This document shows positions 17,490 to 25,242 of a stretch of 45,529 bases of DNA, in pieces. Origin of the DNA: an uncultured Clostridia bacterium (GTDB lineage: Bacteria; Bacillota; Clostridia; Christensenellales; DTU072). The position numbers and the translations under genes are program-made. Every line of letters starts with the position of its first letter. Position 1 is the first letter of the stretch. The stretch lies in the NCBI GenBank assembly GCA_944349655.1, contig CALVNL010000012.1, positions 1-45,529 on the forward strand. The letters run 5' to 3'. The notes beneath the pieces are model-generated. The model was given only the letters and a program-made list of their open reading frames with translations. It was not told where the DNA came from and searched no databases.

Positions 17490-17504
17490 AGCGCCTCGGG
17501 CGTT
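17490..17504. terminator. Possible weak bidirectional terminator
   Basis: AGCGCC/GGCGTT stem with loop TCG between two convergent genes, overlapping the last bases of the minus-strand one. The T tract is poor, so it is only a candidate. Confidence 0.3.
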
Positions 17505-17817
17505 ATTCCTCGGTGGCGAGTACCGCCTGCATAAAAAAGTCTTCGAGTTTTCCGTTTGAAATATAATAAAAAGTCCGTTTTCCGTCTTTTCTGCTTCCGA
17601 CGAGATTTTTGTCTTTGAGATTACGGAGCTGATGGCTTACCGTACTCTGATTAAGCCCGAGGATAAAACTTATATCGTTCACGCAAAGTTCTCCTACCGA
17701 GAGGAGGCTGAGTATTCTCATTCTGGTACGGTCGGCAAAAAGCGCAAAAAAATCCGACAACTCGTCGCTTGCCGCTTCCAACGGCAGATAATTTGCAAGA
17801 ATATCTTCCAAAGTCAT
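17503..17817 (-). CDS. ArsR/SmtB-family transcriptional repressor
   Basis: A 104-residue winged-helix repressor. It begins with DELSDFFALFADRTRMRILSL, the usual ArsR N-terminal helices. The recognition-helix segment is FILGLNQSTVSHQLRNLKD, followed by the wing KDGKRTFYYI. The alpha-3 metal box that reads ELCVCD in ArsR is ELCVND here, leaving a single cysteine (Cys45), and there is no SmtB-type C-terminal histidine/acidic site. It is therefore probably not a classical metal sensor; a redox or other ligand is possible. AAGGAG precedes the start. It is transcribed away from the microprotein gene at 17912 with a shared 94-bp control region. Confidence 0.85.
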   Translation of the reverse strand: MTLEDILANYLPLEAASDELSDFFALFADRTRMRILSLLSVGELCVNDISFILGLNQSTVSHQLRNLKDKNLVGSRKDGKRTFYYISNGKLEDFFMQAVLATEE

Positions 17818-17841
17818 ATTTTTACGCTTCTCCTTTCAAGA

Positions 17842-17888
17842 ATATTGTAAATCCGTCACAAACACGGATAATGCCGCATATTGTAAAT
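17842..17888. promoter_or_regulatory. Shared control region with direct and inverted repeats
   Basis: ATATTGTAAAT occurs twice, at 17842-17852 and 17878-17888, 36 bp apart. Between them lies a perfect inverted repeat ATCCGT (17851-17856), seven bases, ACGGAT (17864-17869). A plus-strand promoter TTGTAA (17845-17850), 16 bp, GATAAT (17867-17872) overlaps the inverted repeat. On the minus strand each direct repeat reads TACAAT, a possible -10 for the repressor gene. The layout suggests an operator for the ArsR-type protein. Confidence 0.45.
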
Positions 17889-17911
17889 TAACGAAAAATA
17901 AAGGGGGAAAT

Positions 17912-18055
17912 ATGTTCGGAAACAATTCACTTCCGTTGCTTCTTCTGTTGCTGCTGAGCAAAAACGATTCTTCCTGCGGCTGCTCCGACGAGGAAAATTC
18001 CTGTTGCGACAAAAACACGCTCGCTATGTGTCTGTGTCTTTTGTGTCTGATGTAA
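17912..18055 (+). CDS. Cysteine-rich 47-residue microprotein
   Basis: A 47-codon gene: ATG at 17912, TAA at 18053, with AAGGGGG seven bases upstream of the start. It encodes MFGNNSLPLLLLLLLSK, a hydrophobic leucine run, then an acidic stretch with CGC and CC, and ends MCLCLLCLM. Seven cysteines (22, 24, 31, 32, 40, 42, 45) make up 15% of the protein. The hydrophobic first part may insert in or attach to the membrane, and the cysteines could bind metal or be oxidised. It is divergent from the ArsR-like gene and lies within 1.2 kb of another protein with a cysteine-cluster tail. Small leucine-run proteins of this style occur in Clostridia, without assigned function as far as I know. Confidence 0.6.
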   Translation: MFGNNSLPLLLLLLLSKNDSSCGCSDEENSCCDKNTLAMCLCLLCLM

Positions 18056-18120
18056 CGTCTTGCTTTTCGGGAGGTTTTGGTATAAAATAATTACATAAAT
18101 ATTTCACGAAAGAGGGGCGT

Positions 18121-18789
18121 ATGGTTACACTCGGAAACGACTGGGACGAAATTTTAGCGGAGGAATTCCGGAAGGAATATTATAAAATCCTGCGTGGATT
18201 TCTCAAACACGAATATGCCGCCGAAACGGTTTACCCGTCGATGTACGATATATTCAACGCTTTCAAAGCCACTCCTTACAAGGACGTGAAAGTCGTGATA
18301 ATAGGTCAGGACCCTTATCACCAACCTTCTCAGGCGCACGGAATGTGTTTTTCCGTCAACAAAGGCGTTCGGCTGCCTCCTTCGCTACGAAATATTTATC
18401 GTGAGATAAGTGCAGATTTAGGTATCCGTATGGGTGAAAACGGATACCTTATGCCGTGGGCAAAACAAGGCGTGCTTCTGCTTAACACTATCCTTACGGT
18501 AAGACGCGGGCAGCCTATGTCGCACGCGGGATACGGGTGGGAGACCTTTACCGACGCAGTGTTAAGGAAGCTTTCGGCAAGGACGGAACCGATTATATTT
18601 ATGCTGTGGGGAGCTCCCGCAGGCAAGAAAGCGGCGTTGATAGACGCACGAAAACACGTTATTTTAAGGGCGGCGCATCCGTCTCCTTTAAGCGCGCATA
18701 ACGGGTTTTTCGGATGTAAACATTTTTCCCAAGCCAACGAGCTTCTCGTAAAATGGGGTAAAGAGCCGATAAACTGGCAGATTTTGTAA
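18121..18789 (+). CDS. ung: Uracil-DNA glycosylase
   Basis: Family 1 glycosylase that excises uracil from DNA to start base-excision repair. At 222 residues it has normal length. The water-activating motif GQDPYHQPSQAHGMCFSV is near residue 62, with the catalytic aspartate in QDPYH. LLNTILTV, and the DNA-minor-groove motif HPSPLSAHNGFFGCKHFSQAN near residues 180-200, are present. GAGGGG precedes the ATG. A weak promoter TTGCTT, 17 bp, TAAAAT (18060-18088) could drive it. Confidence 0.97.
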   Translation: MVTLGNDWDEILAEEFRKEYYKILRGFLKHEYAAETVYPSMYDIFNAFKATPYKDVKVVIIGQDPYHQPSQAHGMCFSVNKGVRLPPSLRNIYREISADLGIRMGENGYLMPWAKQGVLLLNTILTVRRGQPMSHAGYGWETFTDAVLRKLSARTEPIIFMLWGAPAGKKAALIDARKHVILRAAHPSPLSAHNGFFGCKHFSQANELLVKWGKEPINWQIL

Positions 18790-18835
18790 ATTTTTTCCTT
18801 ATAGGGGCGAATAGGCGGAGCGTTAAAAATACCTC

Positions 18836-18864
18836 TTGTCAAATCTTTGATACAGTAGTATAAT
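18836..18864 (+). promoter_or_regulatory. Promoter of the Big_3 lipoprotein gene
   Basis: -35 TTGTCA (18836-18841), 17-bp spacer, perfect -10 TATAAT (18859-18864). The predicted start near 18871 is about 22 bases before GTG 18893, with AAAGGTG as ribosome site. Confidence 0.85.
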
Positions 18865-18892
18865 ATTTATATATTTATACGTAAAGGTGTAA

Positions 18893-21800
18893 GTGCGTCC
18901 GTCTATGAAAAGGAAATTCTTTTTTGTTTCTTTATTGATAATTATTCTTATCGCTGCCGCCGCTTGTTCGGTGGATATGACTTTTTCGGACGCGCACGTT
19001 ACGAAAATTTCCGTTTCCGGACTTACCGTTACCGATTATATCGCCGGGGATACGCTCAATCTCGAAGGCGTTAAGCTTGCGGTTATGTATTCCGACGGGA
19101 AGATACAGAACGTGGATCTTTCTTCGGAAATGCTTTCGGGTTACGATATGTCCGTTCCCGAACAGAACAAGTCCGTTACGGTAAATTACGGAGGAGTTTC
19201 CACCACTTTCACGGTAAACGTTTTCGACCTCAATTTCAATTCCGTAGTCCTTGCTTCTCCGCCCAATAAAACTCTTTACGTCGAGGGTGAAAAGATTTAT
19301 ACCGACGGCGCAAGCATCAACGTTATCTACGACGGCGGCAAGACCGTCAACGTCAAAGTCACCGACAAGATGTTGGCCGATTACGATAACACCCGTGTGG
19401 GCGAGCAGGATATTTATATTTCTTATCACGGCTATATGCTTTCTTTCAAAGTAACATTCCAGGCCAAGACGGTGGGAGATATTACCGTGTTGCGGGAACC
19501 TTATCAGAATTCCGTTTTCGTCGGAATGGGCGATAAATTGGATATTTCTGGAATGAAACTCAAACTCATTTACGACAACGGACTCACTCCCGAAGTCAAC
19601 GCTTTGGACATTGCCGATTTATTGAGAATATACATAGCCGATTCCTCGGTCAATACCGTCGTGGCAAGAGTGGCTTATTTAGCCGAAGATTACCCCGCCG
19701 AATTCACGTACGAATTCGCCGGTAATCCTCTCGAAGGGATAACCGTAGGAACTTATGTTGCGCCTAATACCGAAATCGCAAGCAACGGCGTTCTCGACAA
19801 CGTAAAAAGCAAAACTTACGGCGTGGTGAGTTCTATCAGCGGAAACATAATGACGGTAAGCACCGTAGTGGAATACAACATAACGGACACTTCTCTTCAA
19901 GAAGGACAAATTCTTCTTACGGACGAACTTATAGGAACTTTCGGCGGCGCCAACATTTACGCCCGTGGCGGCGGCGGTATAGTCACTTCGGTAGGCGGCG
20001 GCAAAGTCGTTATGCAAACTTTACCCGTAGGGTCTTTCAGTATTAACGTTAAAGCCAGAAGTTATGCGTCCATGGAAATCATCGATATGCCCGTTACCAA
20101 TACTTTCGTAACCGATATCGACAACATCATACAGGGCGACACGCTCAATCTTTCCACCGGCAGAGTGAGGGTATATTACGACGACGGCACCAGCGAAATT
20201 TATTCGATGGACAACGCTCTTATAAAAGTCGTAAACAGCGACGACGATCTTCTTAGAAAAGAAATAGATGATCTCGAATTCGAGAATGTCGACAACGTGA
20301 CCAAACTTCCCGCCGAAAGGTATCAGTTAAAATACGAAGTGGTGCACGATTACGGCAGCGACGTCAAGATAGTGGTTTCCGTCGTGGACGAAAACGGTAA
20401 AAATATGTACGTTCAGGACAACCGTTACGTTTCGTTGGAAGAAGCCACCAACTATACCGTTTCCATTACTGCGAGTATGGAAAAGGACGGAAAAACGCTT
20501 TACAGCGAATGTGTTTATTATCTGGCAACGGAAGGGGCGGGAGTCAGGCACAATCAACTGGACATTACCGCCGCAGGCCGTCACAACCTTTTGGTAATTT
20601 ACGGCGGAGTGGAAGCCAACAGCATAGGTTTTATAGTTACCGTAATTCAGCGTTATCCCGAAAAACTCATGATAGTGGAAGGTACCGACAACATCTCGGG
20701 CAGAACTTTCAACAAGGGTGACAGAATTTCTCTCGGGACTTTGCAATATTACATTGTTTACAACAACGGCGAACAGAGTGAACCCACCGGAATTACCGAA
20801 GATATGCTTTCTTCCGATTCCAGTCTTATTTGCGATACGGTAACGGATCGCAAGGAAATCCGTTTCGTCATACCCGGTACCGACGTTTACAGCGCTACTC
20901 TGACCTGTAAAGTTCAGGCGTTGCCGATTAAATCCATAGGTTTCGACCGCACGCCTTTGAACGTGTTCCTCACTTCGGCGGGACAGGAGTTCGAGCTCGA
21001 CGGCGGAGTTTTGAGAATTTATTATCAGAACGGCAAAGTCATGACCATAGGCGACGTGGTCGGCGGAACGACTCTCGGAGAACTCTACGGTAAAACCTCG
21101 GGAGAACGGATAGAAATCATCTGCGACGAAAACGACGTTAAGCCGCAGGATCCCGACGCAATAATAGCCGGCACCGTGCCGCCGTATCACGCACAGGTAG
21201 TCTATTACGACGCAGACGGCGCTTCCGCTTCCTGTTATATGGATTATTATATTATTTCCAAACAGGTCGCTTCGGTAAAAGCAATGGCGGAACAGGAATA
21301 TTACAAGAGCGTTTACGTCCAATGCGAGGACTGGGATCTGACGGGAATTACTTTGATAATTACCTATGTGGGAGGCGGCTCCAGCGTCGTTAACGCCACC
21401 AAAGGTATGGTTTACGATTCAACTACCGATTATATCGGAACCGATATTCCGCTTAAACTTTCCTATATGGGAGCGGTGGACGACAGTACGTTGACTTTCG
21501 ACGTTATCGCCCGTATGGAAACTTCTATAGAAGTAAACGTGAAAGGAAAAGACGTTTACTATACCACCGATAAGGAACTCGATTTGTCCTCTTACCGTTT
21601 CAATGTGTTTTATAATGCGGGAGCTCCCGCCGAAGTTCTCGGAATTACCGAATTTACGGGCGGAGAAGACGCCGTGGGCTGGTGGTACGAAGTTTACGAT
21701 TTACAAGGCAACATAGTACCTTTCCGCAGGGTAGGCGACAAGATAATCCGTCTTTACCATACCACTTTCATAGACAGCGAATTCGGCAGAGTTTACAATA

Positions 21801-23644
21801 CGGTTTATTGTGAATTCGAAATATCGGTGGAAGAAAAAGAAATCCCCGTCACGGGCATAATTTACGAACCCGACGGAGACCCGGCGACCAATACCGTTTA
21901 TCAAGGACTGCCGGTACTGAGCGAAACTGCCGCAGGGTGGGATTTGTTCCTGTCCAGATACGATAAAAACGAAGGCGTGATGACGGAAAAATATATTACC
22001 GTTCTTTACGAAGACGGGACGGAAGGTTATGCGCCTATCACCTCCGATATGCTCAATTATTCCAAAAACGACGAAACCAAAGGTTACCGTAAAGTGACCA
22101 TAACTTATAAAGGTAAAACCGCAGAAGTTTACGTAAGAGTTCTGGACGCAAAACTTTCGTCCATAGTTATCGAGAAAAAACCCGTTACCAACTTTATAGT
22201 GGGGAGCGACTTGAGTTTGGACGGCGGTATTCTGAAAATAGTTTTCGAGGTTTCGAGAGACGACGGCACCATCGACTATTTGGAAAAATATATGTCTATG
22301 GAAAACGAGCAGATTACCGTAACCGGTTTTAACAGCAATATTCCCGATAACGTCGATAGCGTTGAACAGGAGCTTACGGTAACGTTTAAGGATAAGACTA
22401 CTACTTATAACGTAATCGTTTATAACAAGCAAGTCGTGACCTTCCTTTATCAGAATACCATATTCTTCTACGGCAACACCAAAGAAGCCGTGGCTACTCC
22501 CGTCAAACTTATACCTGAATTCGACTTGCCTTCGAGTGAAAATATCGTTATGCACTATGCCTGCAGCGAAGACTTTATCGCTGAAGCAGACCTTGAGTCT
22601 TTCATAGCCGCACACGAAGGTTTGTCCGAAAGCGATTTCATAAAAGTAAATTTACTTGACGAAACAGTTTATGTTTTATCTTCAAAATTACGGGATAAGC
22701 ATTATTACGAGCCCGCTCCGAACGAAAGCGACTATTACCTCATTATGGAAGTGGAAGGCAACGAGTATTACAAGAGCGGATATTATTGCACGCAGAAATA
22801 CACTATTATTCCCAAAGTCATTGAAGTAAGGGCTATAGACTCTACCGAAAACGCTTTTGTGGTGAGATATTCCGCAAGCGATAATCCTATGGCAATATAT
22901 TATCTGTATTCCAATCTTACTTCGGTAATCAGCGGACTGGTCGGCGGAGTCGTATCCAATGTAGAACTGCTTTCGCCGAACGCCGATTATTTCGAAATAG
23001 CGGTTTATGTGACGAGCGAGTTCGATGAAAACAACGCGTCCCACGTCGACGCCGTAAGCGCGGTATTTACTGCGGTGCAAAACGATCTTATCACCGGACA
23101 AAACCTTAAACTTACCATAGGCGAAAAACGTAAAGGTATCAATATCGGTGCATATAACGGATTATATCCCGAATTCGCAAGCTACCGTATAGTTTCCGGC
23201 GAAACGCTTACTTTAGGCGGAGTGTTGGAACTTCTCGACGGACAACCTTGTCTTGCTATGTACGACTATGCTACGGGAGAGTATTCTCTCGATAAAGGTA
23301 CGTTATATCATAAGAACTACAATATAGATTTCATAAGCGGCAGCTTTACCGTAGTATCGAGGGAAATCAGCGGTTACGGATTTAGCGGAGGCGTTTGGGA
23401 CGAAGGTGCGAATACGCTGAATGTGAAACTGGGTTCCGAATGGAATATTTATGTGCTTAAAGGCGGTTCTTCCAGAACGCTCGATAAGCAGGAATTATCG
23501 TTCTATACCGACGACGGTTACGTAAAACTGGAAGAAGAACCCACGAGTACCGGGACGTATTACGTCAAGGTAGCCGGAGACGGAGCGTTTACTATGAGCG
23601 GAAAGGAAAAGAGACTGGACTTTATATTGATAATTACCGAATAG
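18893..23644 (+). CDS. Giant Big_3-domain surface lipoprotein
   Basis: About 1580 residues. Signal peptide with lipobox AAAC (Cys25 if translation begins at GTG 18893). I prefer GTG because AAAGGTG is well spaced from it; ATG 18905 is the alternative. The body is about ten bacterial Ig-like group 3 modules, each with a core such as VMYSDGKIQNVDLSSEML or LYEDGTEGYAPITSDML. Between the third and fourth modules lies a glycine-containing beta insertion (about residues 280-400) unlike the rest. The C-terminal third changes to longer beta-rich domains, ending in an MBG-like segment (YATGEYSLDKGTLYHKNYN). No LPXTG or terminal membrane helix is seen. Such proteins are extracellular scaffolds or adhesins; the ligand is unknown. 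A RAYT-like gene follows 25 bases later. Confidence 0.88.
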   Translation: MRPSMKRKFFFVSLLIIILIAAAACSVDMTFSDAHVTKISVSGLTVTDYIAGDTLNLEGVKLAVMYSDGKIQNVDLSSEMLSGYDMSVPEQNKSVTVNYGGVSTTFTVNVFDLNFNSVVLASPPNKTLYVEGEKIYTDGASINVIYDGGKTVNVKVTDKMLADYDNTRVGEQDIYISYHGYMLSFKVTFQAKTVGDITVLREPYQNSVFVGMGDKLDISGMKLKLIYDNGLTPEVNALDIADLLRIYIADSSVNTVVARVAYLAEDYPAEFTYEFAGNPLEGITVGTYVAPNTEIASNGVLDNVKSKTYGVVSSISGNIMTVSTVVEYNITDTSLQEGQILLTDELIGTFGGANIYARGGGGIVTSVGGGKVVMQTLPVGSFSINVKARSYASMEIIDMPVTNTFVTDIDNIIQGDTLNLSTGRVRVYYDDGTSEIYSMDNALIKVVNSDDDLLRKEIDDLEFENVDNVTKLPAERYQLKYEVVHDYGSDVKIVVSVVDENGKNMYVQDNRYVSLEEATNYTVSITASMEKDGKTLYSECVYYLATEGAGVRHNQLDITAAGRHNLLVIYGGVEANSIGFIVTVIQRYPEKLMIVEGTDNISGRTFNKGDRISLGTLQYYIVYNNGEQSEPTGITEDMLSSDSSLICDTVTDRKEIRFVIPGTDVYSATLTCKVQALPIKSIGFDRTPLNVFLTSAGQEFELDGGVLRIYYQNGKVMTIGDVVGGTTLGELYGKTSGERIEIICDENDVKPQDPDAIIAGTVPPYHAQVVYYDADGASASCYMDYYIISKQVASVKAMAEQEYYKSVYVQCEDWDLTGITLIITYVGGGSSVVNATKGMVYDSTTDYIGTDIPLKLSYMGAVDDSTLTFDVIARMETSIEVNVKGKDVYYTTDKELDLSSYRFNVFYNAGAPAEVLGITEFTGGEDAVGWWYEVYDLQGNIVPFRRVGDKIIRLYHTTFIDSEFGRVYNTVYCEFEISVEEKEIPVTGIIYEPDGDPATNTVYQGLPVLSETAAGWDLFLSRYDKNEGVMTEKYITVLYEDGTEGYAPITSDMLNYSKNDETKGYRKVTITYKGKTAEVYVRVLDAKLSSIVIEKKPVTNFIVGSDLSLDGGILKIVFEVSRDDGTIDYLEKYMSMENEQITVTGFNSNIPDNVDSVEQELTVTFKDKTTTYNVIVYNKQVVTFLYQNTIFFYGNTKEAVATPVKLIPEFDLPSSENIVMHYACSEDFIAEADLESFIAAHEGLSESDFIKVNLLDETVYVLSSKLRDKHYYEPAPNESDYYLIMEVEGNEYYKSGYYCTQKYTIIPKVIEVRAIDSTENAFVVRYSASDNPMAIYYLYSNLTSVISGLVGGVVSNVELLSPNADYFEIAVYVTSEFDENNASHVDAVSAVFTAVQNDLITGQNLKLTIGEKRKGINIGAYNGLYPEFASYRIVSGETLTLGGVLELLDGQPCLAMYDYATGEYSLDKGTLYHKNYNIDFISGSFTVVSREISGYGFSGGVWDEGANTLNVKLGSEWNIYVLKGGSSRTLDKQELSFYTDDGYVKLEEEPTSTGTYYVKVAGDGAFTMSGKEKRLDFILIITE

Positions 23645-23669
23645 AGGATTATAAAAAGAAGGAGTAAAT

Positions 23670-24695
23670 ATGAGCAACAACATTTTGGTCAAAGGCAAAG
23701 GGAACATCGCTAAAATCACCGTAGACGCCATAAACGGGTACGATCCGTTCCGTAATAACAAGAATAAAAAACTTTTTATTACCATACTTAAAGACGTAGC
23801 GGACGAAAACGTTTGTCTTATCGCATATACGGTGGTCAACGGCGCGGCACATTTCATCGTAAAGGGAGAGAATGCTTCCGCCGTGGACAAATACACGGAG
23901 ACCGTTTGTTTCCGTTTCGGGAACGAGTACGACGGAGAGGGAGTGGATTACGGCTATCCTTTCAGACCCGGTTTTATAAGACAAAATATAAAGGGCGACG
24001 ACCTTATCGACGCCGTCGGCTACGTTCATTCTTTATCCCCTTGCGATCCTGCGGAATACAAATATAACTCCTATAATTATATATTGAAAGGGAATGCCGG
24101 GGCGACTGCGGTGATTATCGCAGAAAACGGCGGTGAGATAAGCCGCGAGGAGTATCTTGCCCGTCTCGGACAAGGTTCGGTAAAAAAATATAAAGCCTCC
24201 CGTTCGGGTAAGGAAAAAATGAGCAAAGTTATCGGAGAAGCCAACAAAAGATACCTTTGCGGAAAAAATTACGGAGAAAACGCCGTAGTCTTCGTGCTGG
24301 CTGAAATATGCGACCGTTGTAAGGTAGGTTACAAGAAAGCGGCGCGCGTTATGGGGATTTCTTATAAAAAACAGCCCGAAATGATGATAGCCACCATCTG
24401 TGAAATGATGGAAAGGAGAAAGAGAGATTTCTTTACCGCGGTAAGAATTATGAAACTCGATAAGGAAGACCGCAACGTGCTTTTGTTAAACTGCGTGGTG
24501 GAACTCAACCGTGTGGAAAATTATTCCTACGACCATATCGTTACCGTACTCGGGATAAGCGATCCCTTCTACGATATCATAGTGGAGGTATTTCGGACTT
24601 TACACCGTCTTTACGGATATAAGTTTGAGGAATTGTGCGTAAAATTCCATTTGCAGAACGATATTATTTCCATAAGGCAACGTTGCGAATTCTGA
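23670..24695 (+). CDS. Degenerate Y1/REP-associated transposase-like protein
   Basis: A 341-residue protein. Residues about 30-140 follow the layout of REP-associated tyrosine transposases: KKLFITIL, then CLIAYTVVNGAAHFIVKG where the family has AYxxMPNHxHLL, and YVHSLSPCDPAEY with NSYNYIL where it has YIHxNPxxAG and SSY. The HUH pair is broken: the first histidine is Ala59 and only His61 remains. The C-terminal 200 residues are helical and basic, with a possible helix-turn-helix (KKAARVMGISYKK). Loss of a metal ligand makes transposition unlikely, so it may be domesticated as a DNA- or RNA-binding protein. No flanking REP hairpins or target duplications are apparent. GAAGGAG precedes the ATG. 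It may be co-transcribed with the preceding lipoprotein gene. Confidence 0.6.
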   Translation: MSNNILVKGKGNIAKITVDAINGYDPFRNNKNKKLFITILKDVADENVCLIAYTVVNGAAHFIVKGENASAVDKYTETVCFRFGNEYDGEGVDYGYPFRPGFIRQNIKGDDLIDAVGYVHSLSPCDPAEYKYNSYNYILKGNAGATAVIIAENGGEISREEYLARLGQGSVKKYKASRSGKEKMSKVIGEANKRYLCGKNYGENAVVFVLAEICDRCKVGYKKAARVMGISYKKQPEMMIATICEMMERRKRDFFTAVRIMKLDKEDRNVLLLNCVVELNRVENYSYDHIVTVLGISDPFYDIIVEVFRTLHRLYGYKFEELCVKFHLQNDIISIRQRCEF

Positions 24696-24735
24696 TTTTT
24701 ACAATCAAAATTTGTCTTTCGGCACAAAATAGAGG

Positions 24736-24764
24736 TTGACTATAAAATAAAATAATGATAGAAT
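24736..24764 (+). promoter_or_regulatory. Promoter of the small membrane protein gene
   Basis: -35 TTGACT (24736-24741), 17-bp spacer, -10 TAGAAT (24759-24764). The start expected near 24771 rules out TTG 24772 as a start and supports GTG 24793. Confidence 0.85.
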
Positions 24765-24792
24765 ATATTTATTGAAAAAGGGAGGTAACAAG

Positions 24793-25143
24793 GTGGTTCC
24801 GCAACAGCGCGCTCAGCGTAAAAAAAGAAGTTTGAAGTCGAGATTCAAAGCAACCGCAGGGAAATATTTTTTCCTGAAATTGGGGGTGGCGCTCTTGTCT
24901 ATAATACCCATCTTCGGATTTCCCAACGCAGTGTGTATCTTTGAACGCTATAAATGCAGAAATACCGAAATAGTCGGTATGCCTCTGGAGTTCGTCGGCA
25001 AAGCCGGAAATTTACTTAAGAATTTGATTATATGGGGATTTTTCACCATAATCACCATCGGCATATACGGGATTTTCCTCGCTCCGCTTCGTTTCCAGCA
25101 ATGGAAAGTTTCCAACACCGTTTTCGGACCGGTTATGATGTAA
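24793..25143 (+). CDS. Small two-helix membrane protein, DUF898-like
   Basis: A 116-residue protein starting at GTG 24793, chosen because GGGAGGTAA lies just upstream and the promoter is 28 bases back. A strongly basic N-terminus (QQRAQRKKRSLKSRFK) is followed by two hydrophobic segments, about residues 25-50 and 76-100. The second has the pattern WGFFTIITIGIYGIFLAPLR, which recalls the short repeated unit of DUF898/YjgN-like membrane proteins (TxGIY). Function unknown. It has its own promoter and a strong terminator, so it is a single-gene transcript. Confidence 0.6.
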   Translation: MVPQQRAQRKKRSLKSRFKATAGKYFFLKLGVALLSIIPIFGFPNAVCIFERYKCRNTEIVGMPLEFVGKAGNLLKNLIIWGFFTIITIGIYGIFLAPLRFQQWKVSNTVFGPVMM

Positions 25144-25160
25144 ATTTTTCTTCAATAATC

Positions 25161-25187
25161 AAAAAGGAGCGTTCGGCTCCTTTTTTT
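25161..25187 (+). terminator. Intrinsic terminator after the small membrane protein gene
   Basis: Stem AAAAAGGAGC/GCTCC plus T tract (loop GTTCG, seven T). The A-rich left arm can also pair with the T tract. Confidence 0.93.
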
Positions 25188-25207
25188 ATGATTATTTTCA
25201 GAATGAT

Positions 25208-25236
25208 TTGTCAATTCTTGTTGGGTATGGTATTAT
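25208..25236 (+). promoter_or_regulatory. Promoter ending six bases before the uvrC start codon
   Basis: -35 TTGTCA (25208-25213), 17-bp spacer, -10 TATTAT (25231-25236) preceded by TGG, an extended -10. With the usual spacing, transcription would begin at the A of the uvrC ATG (25243). Confidence 0.8.
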
Positions 25237-25242
25237 TTTTTT

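Noticed and set aside
20327..21322. A 331-codon minus-strand frame opposite the Big_3 lipoprotein gene
   Set aside because: Aromatic- and histidine-rich composition without any family pattern or ribosome site; a shadow of the GNN-rich sense codons.
24772..24792. TTG 24772 as start of the small membrane protein
   Set aside because: It coincides with the predicted transcription start and would translate the Shine-Dalgarno sequence itself.
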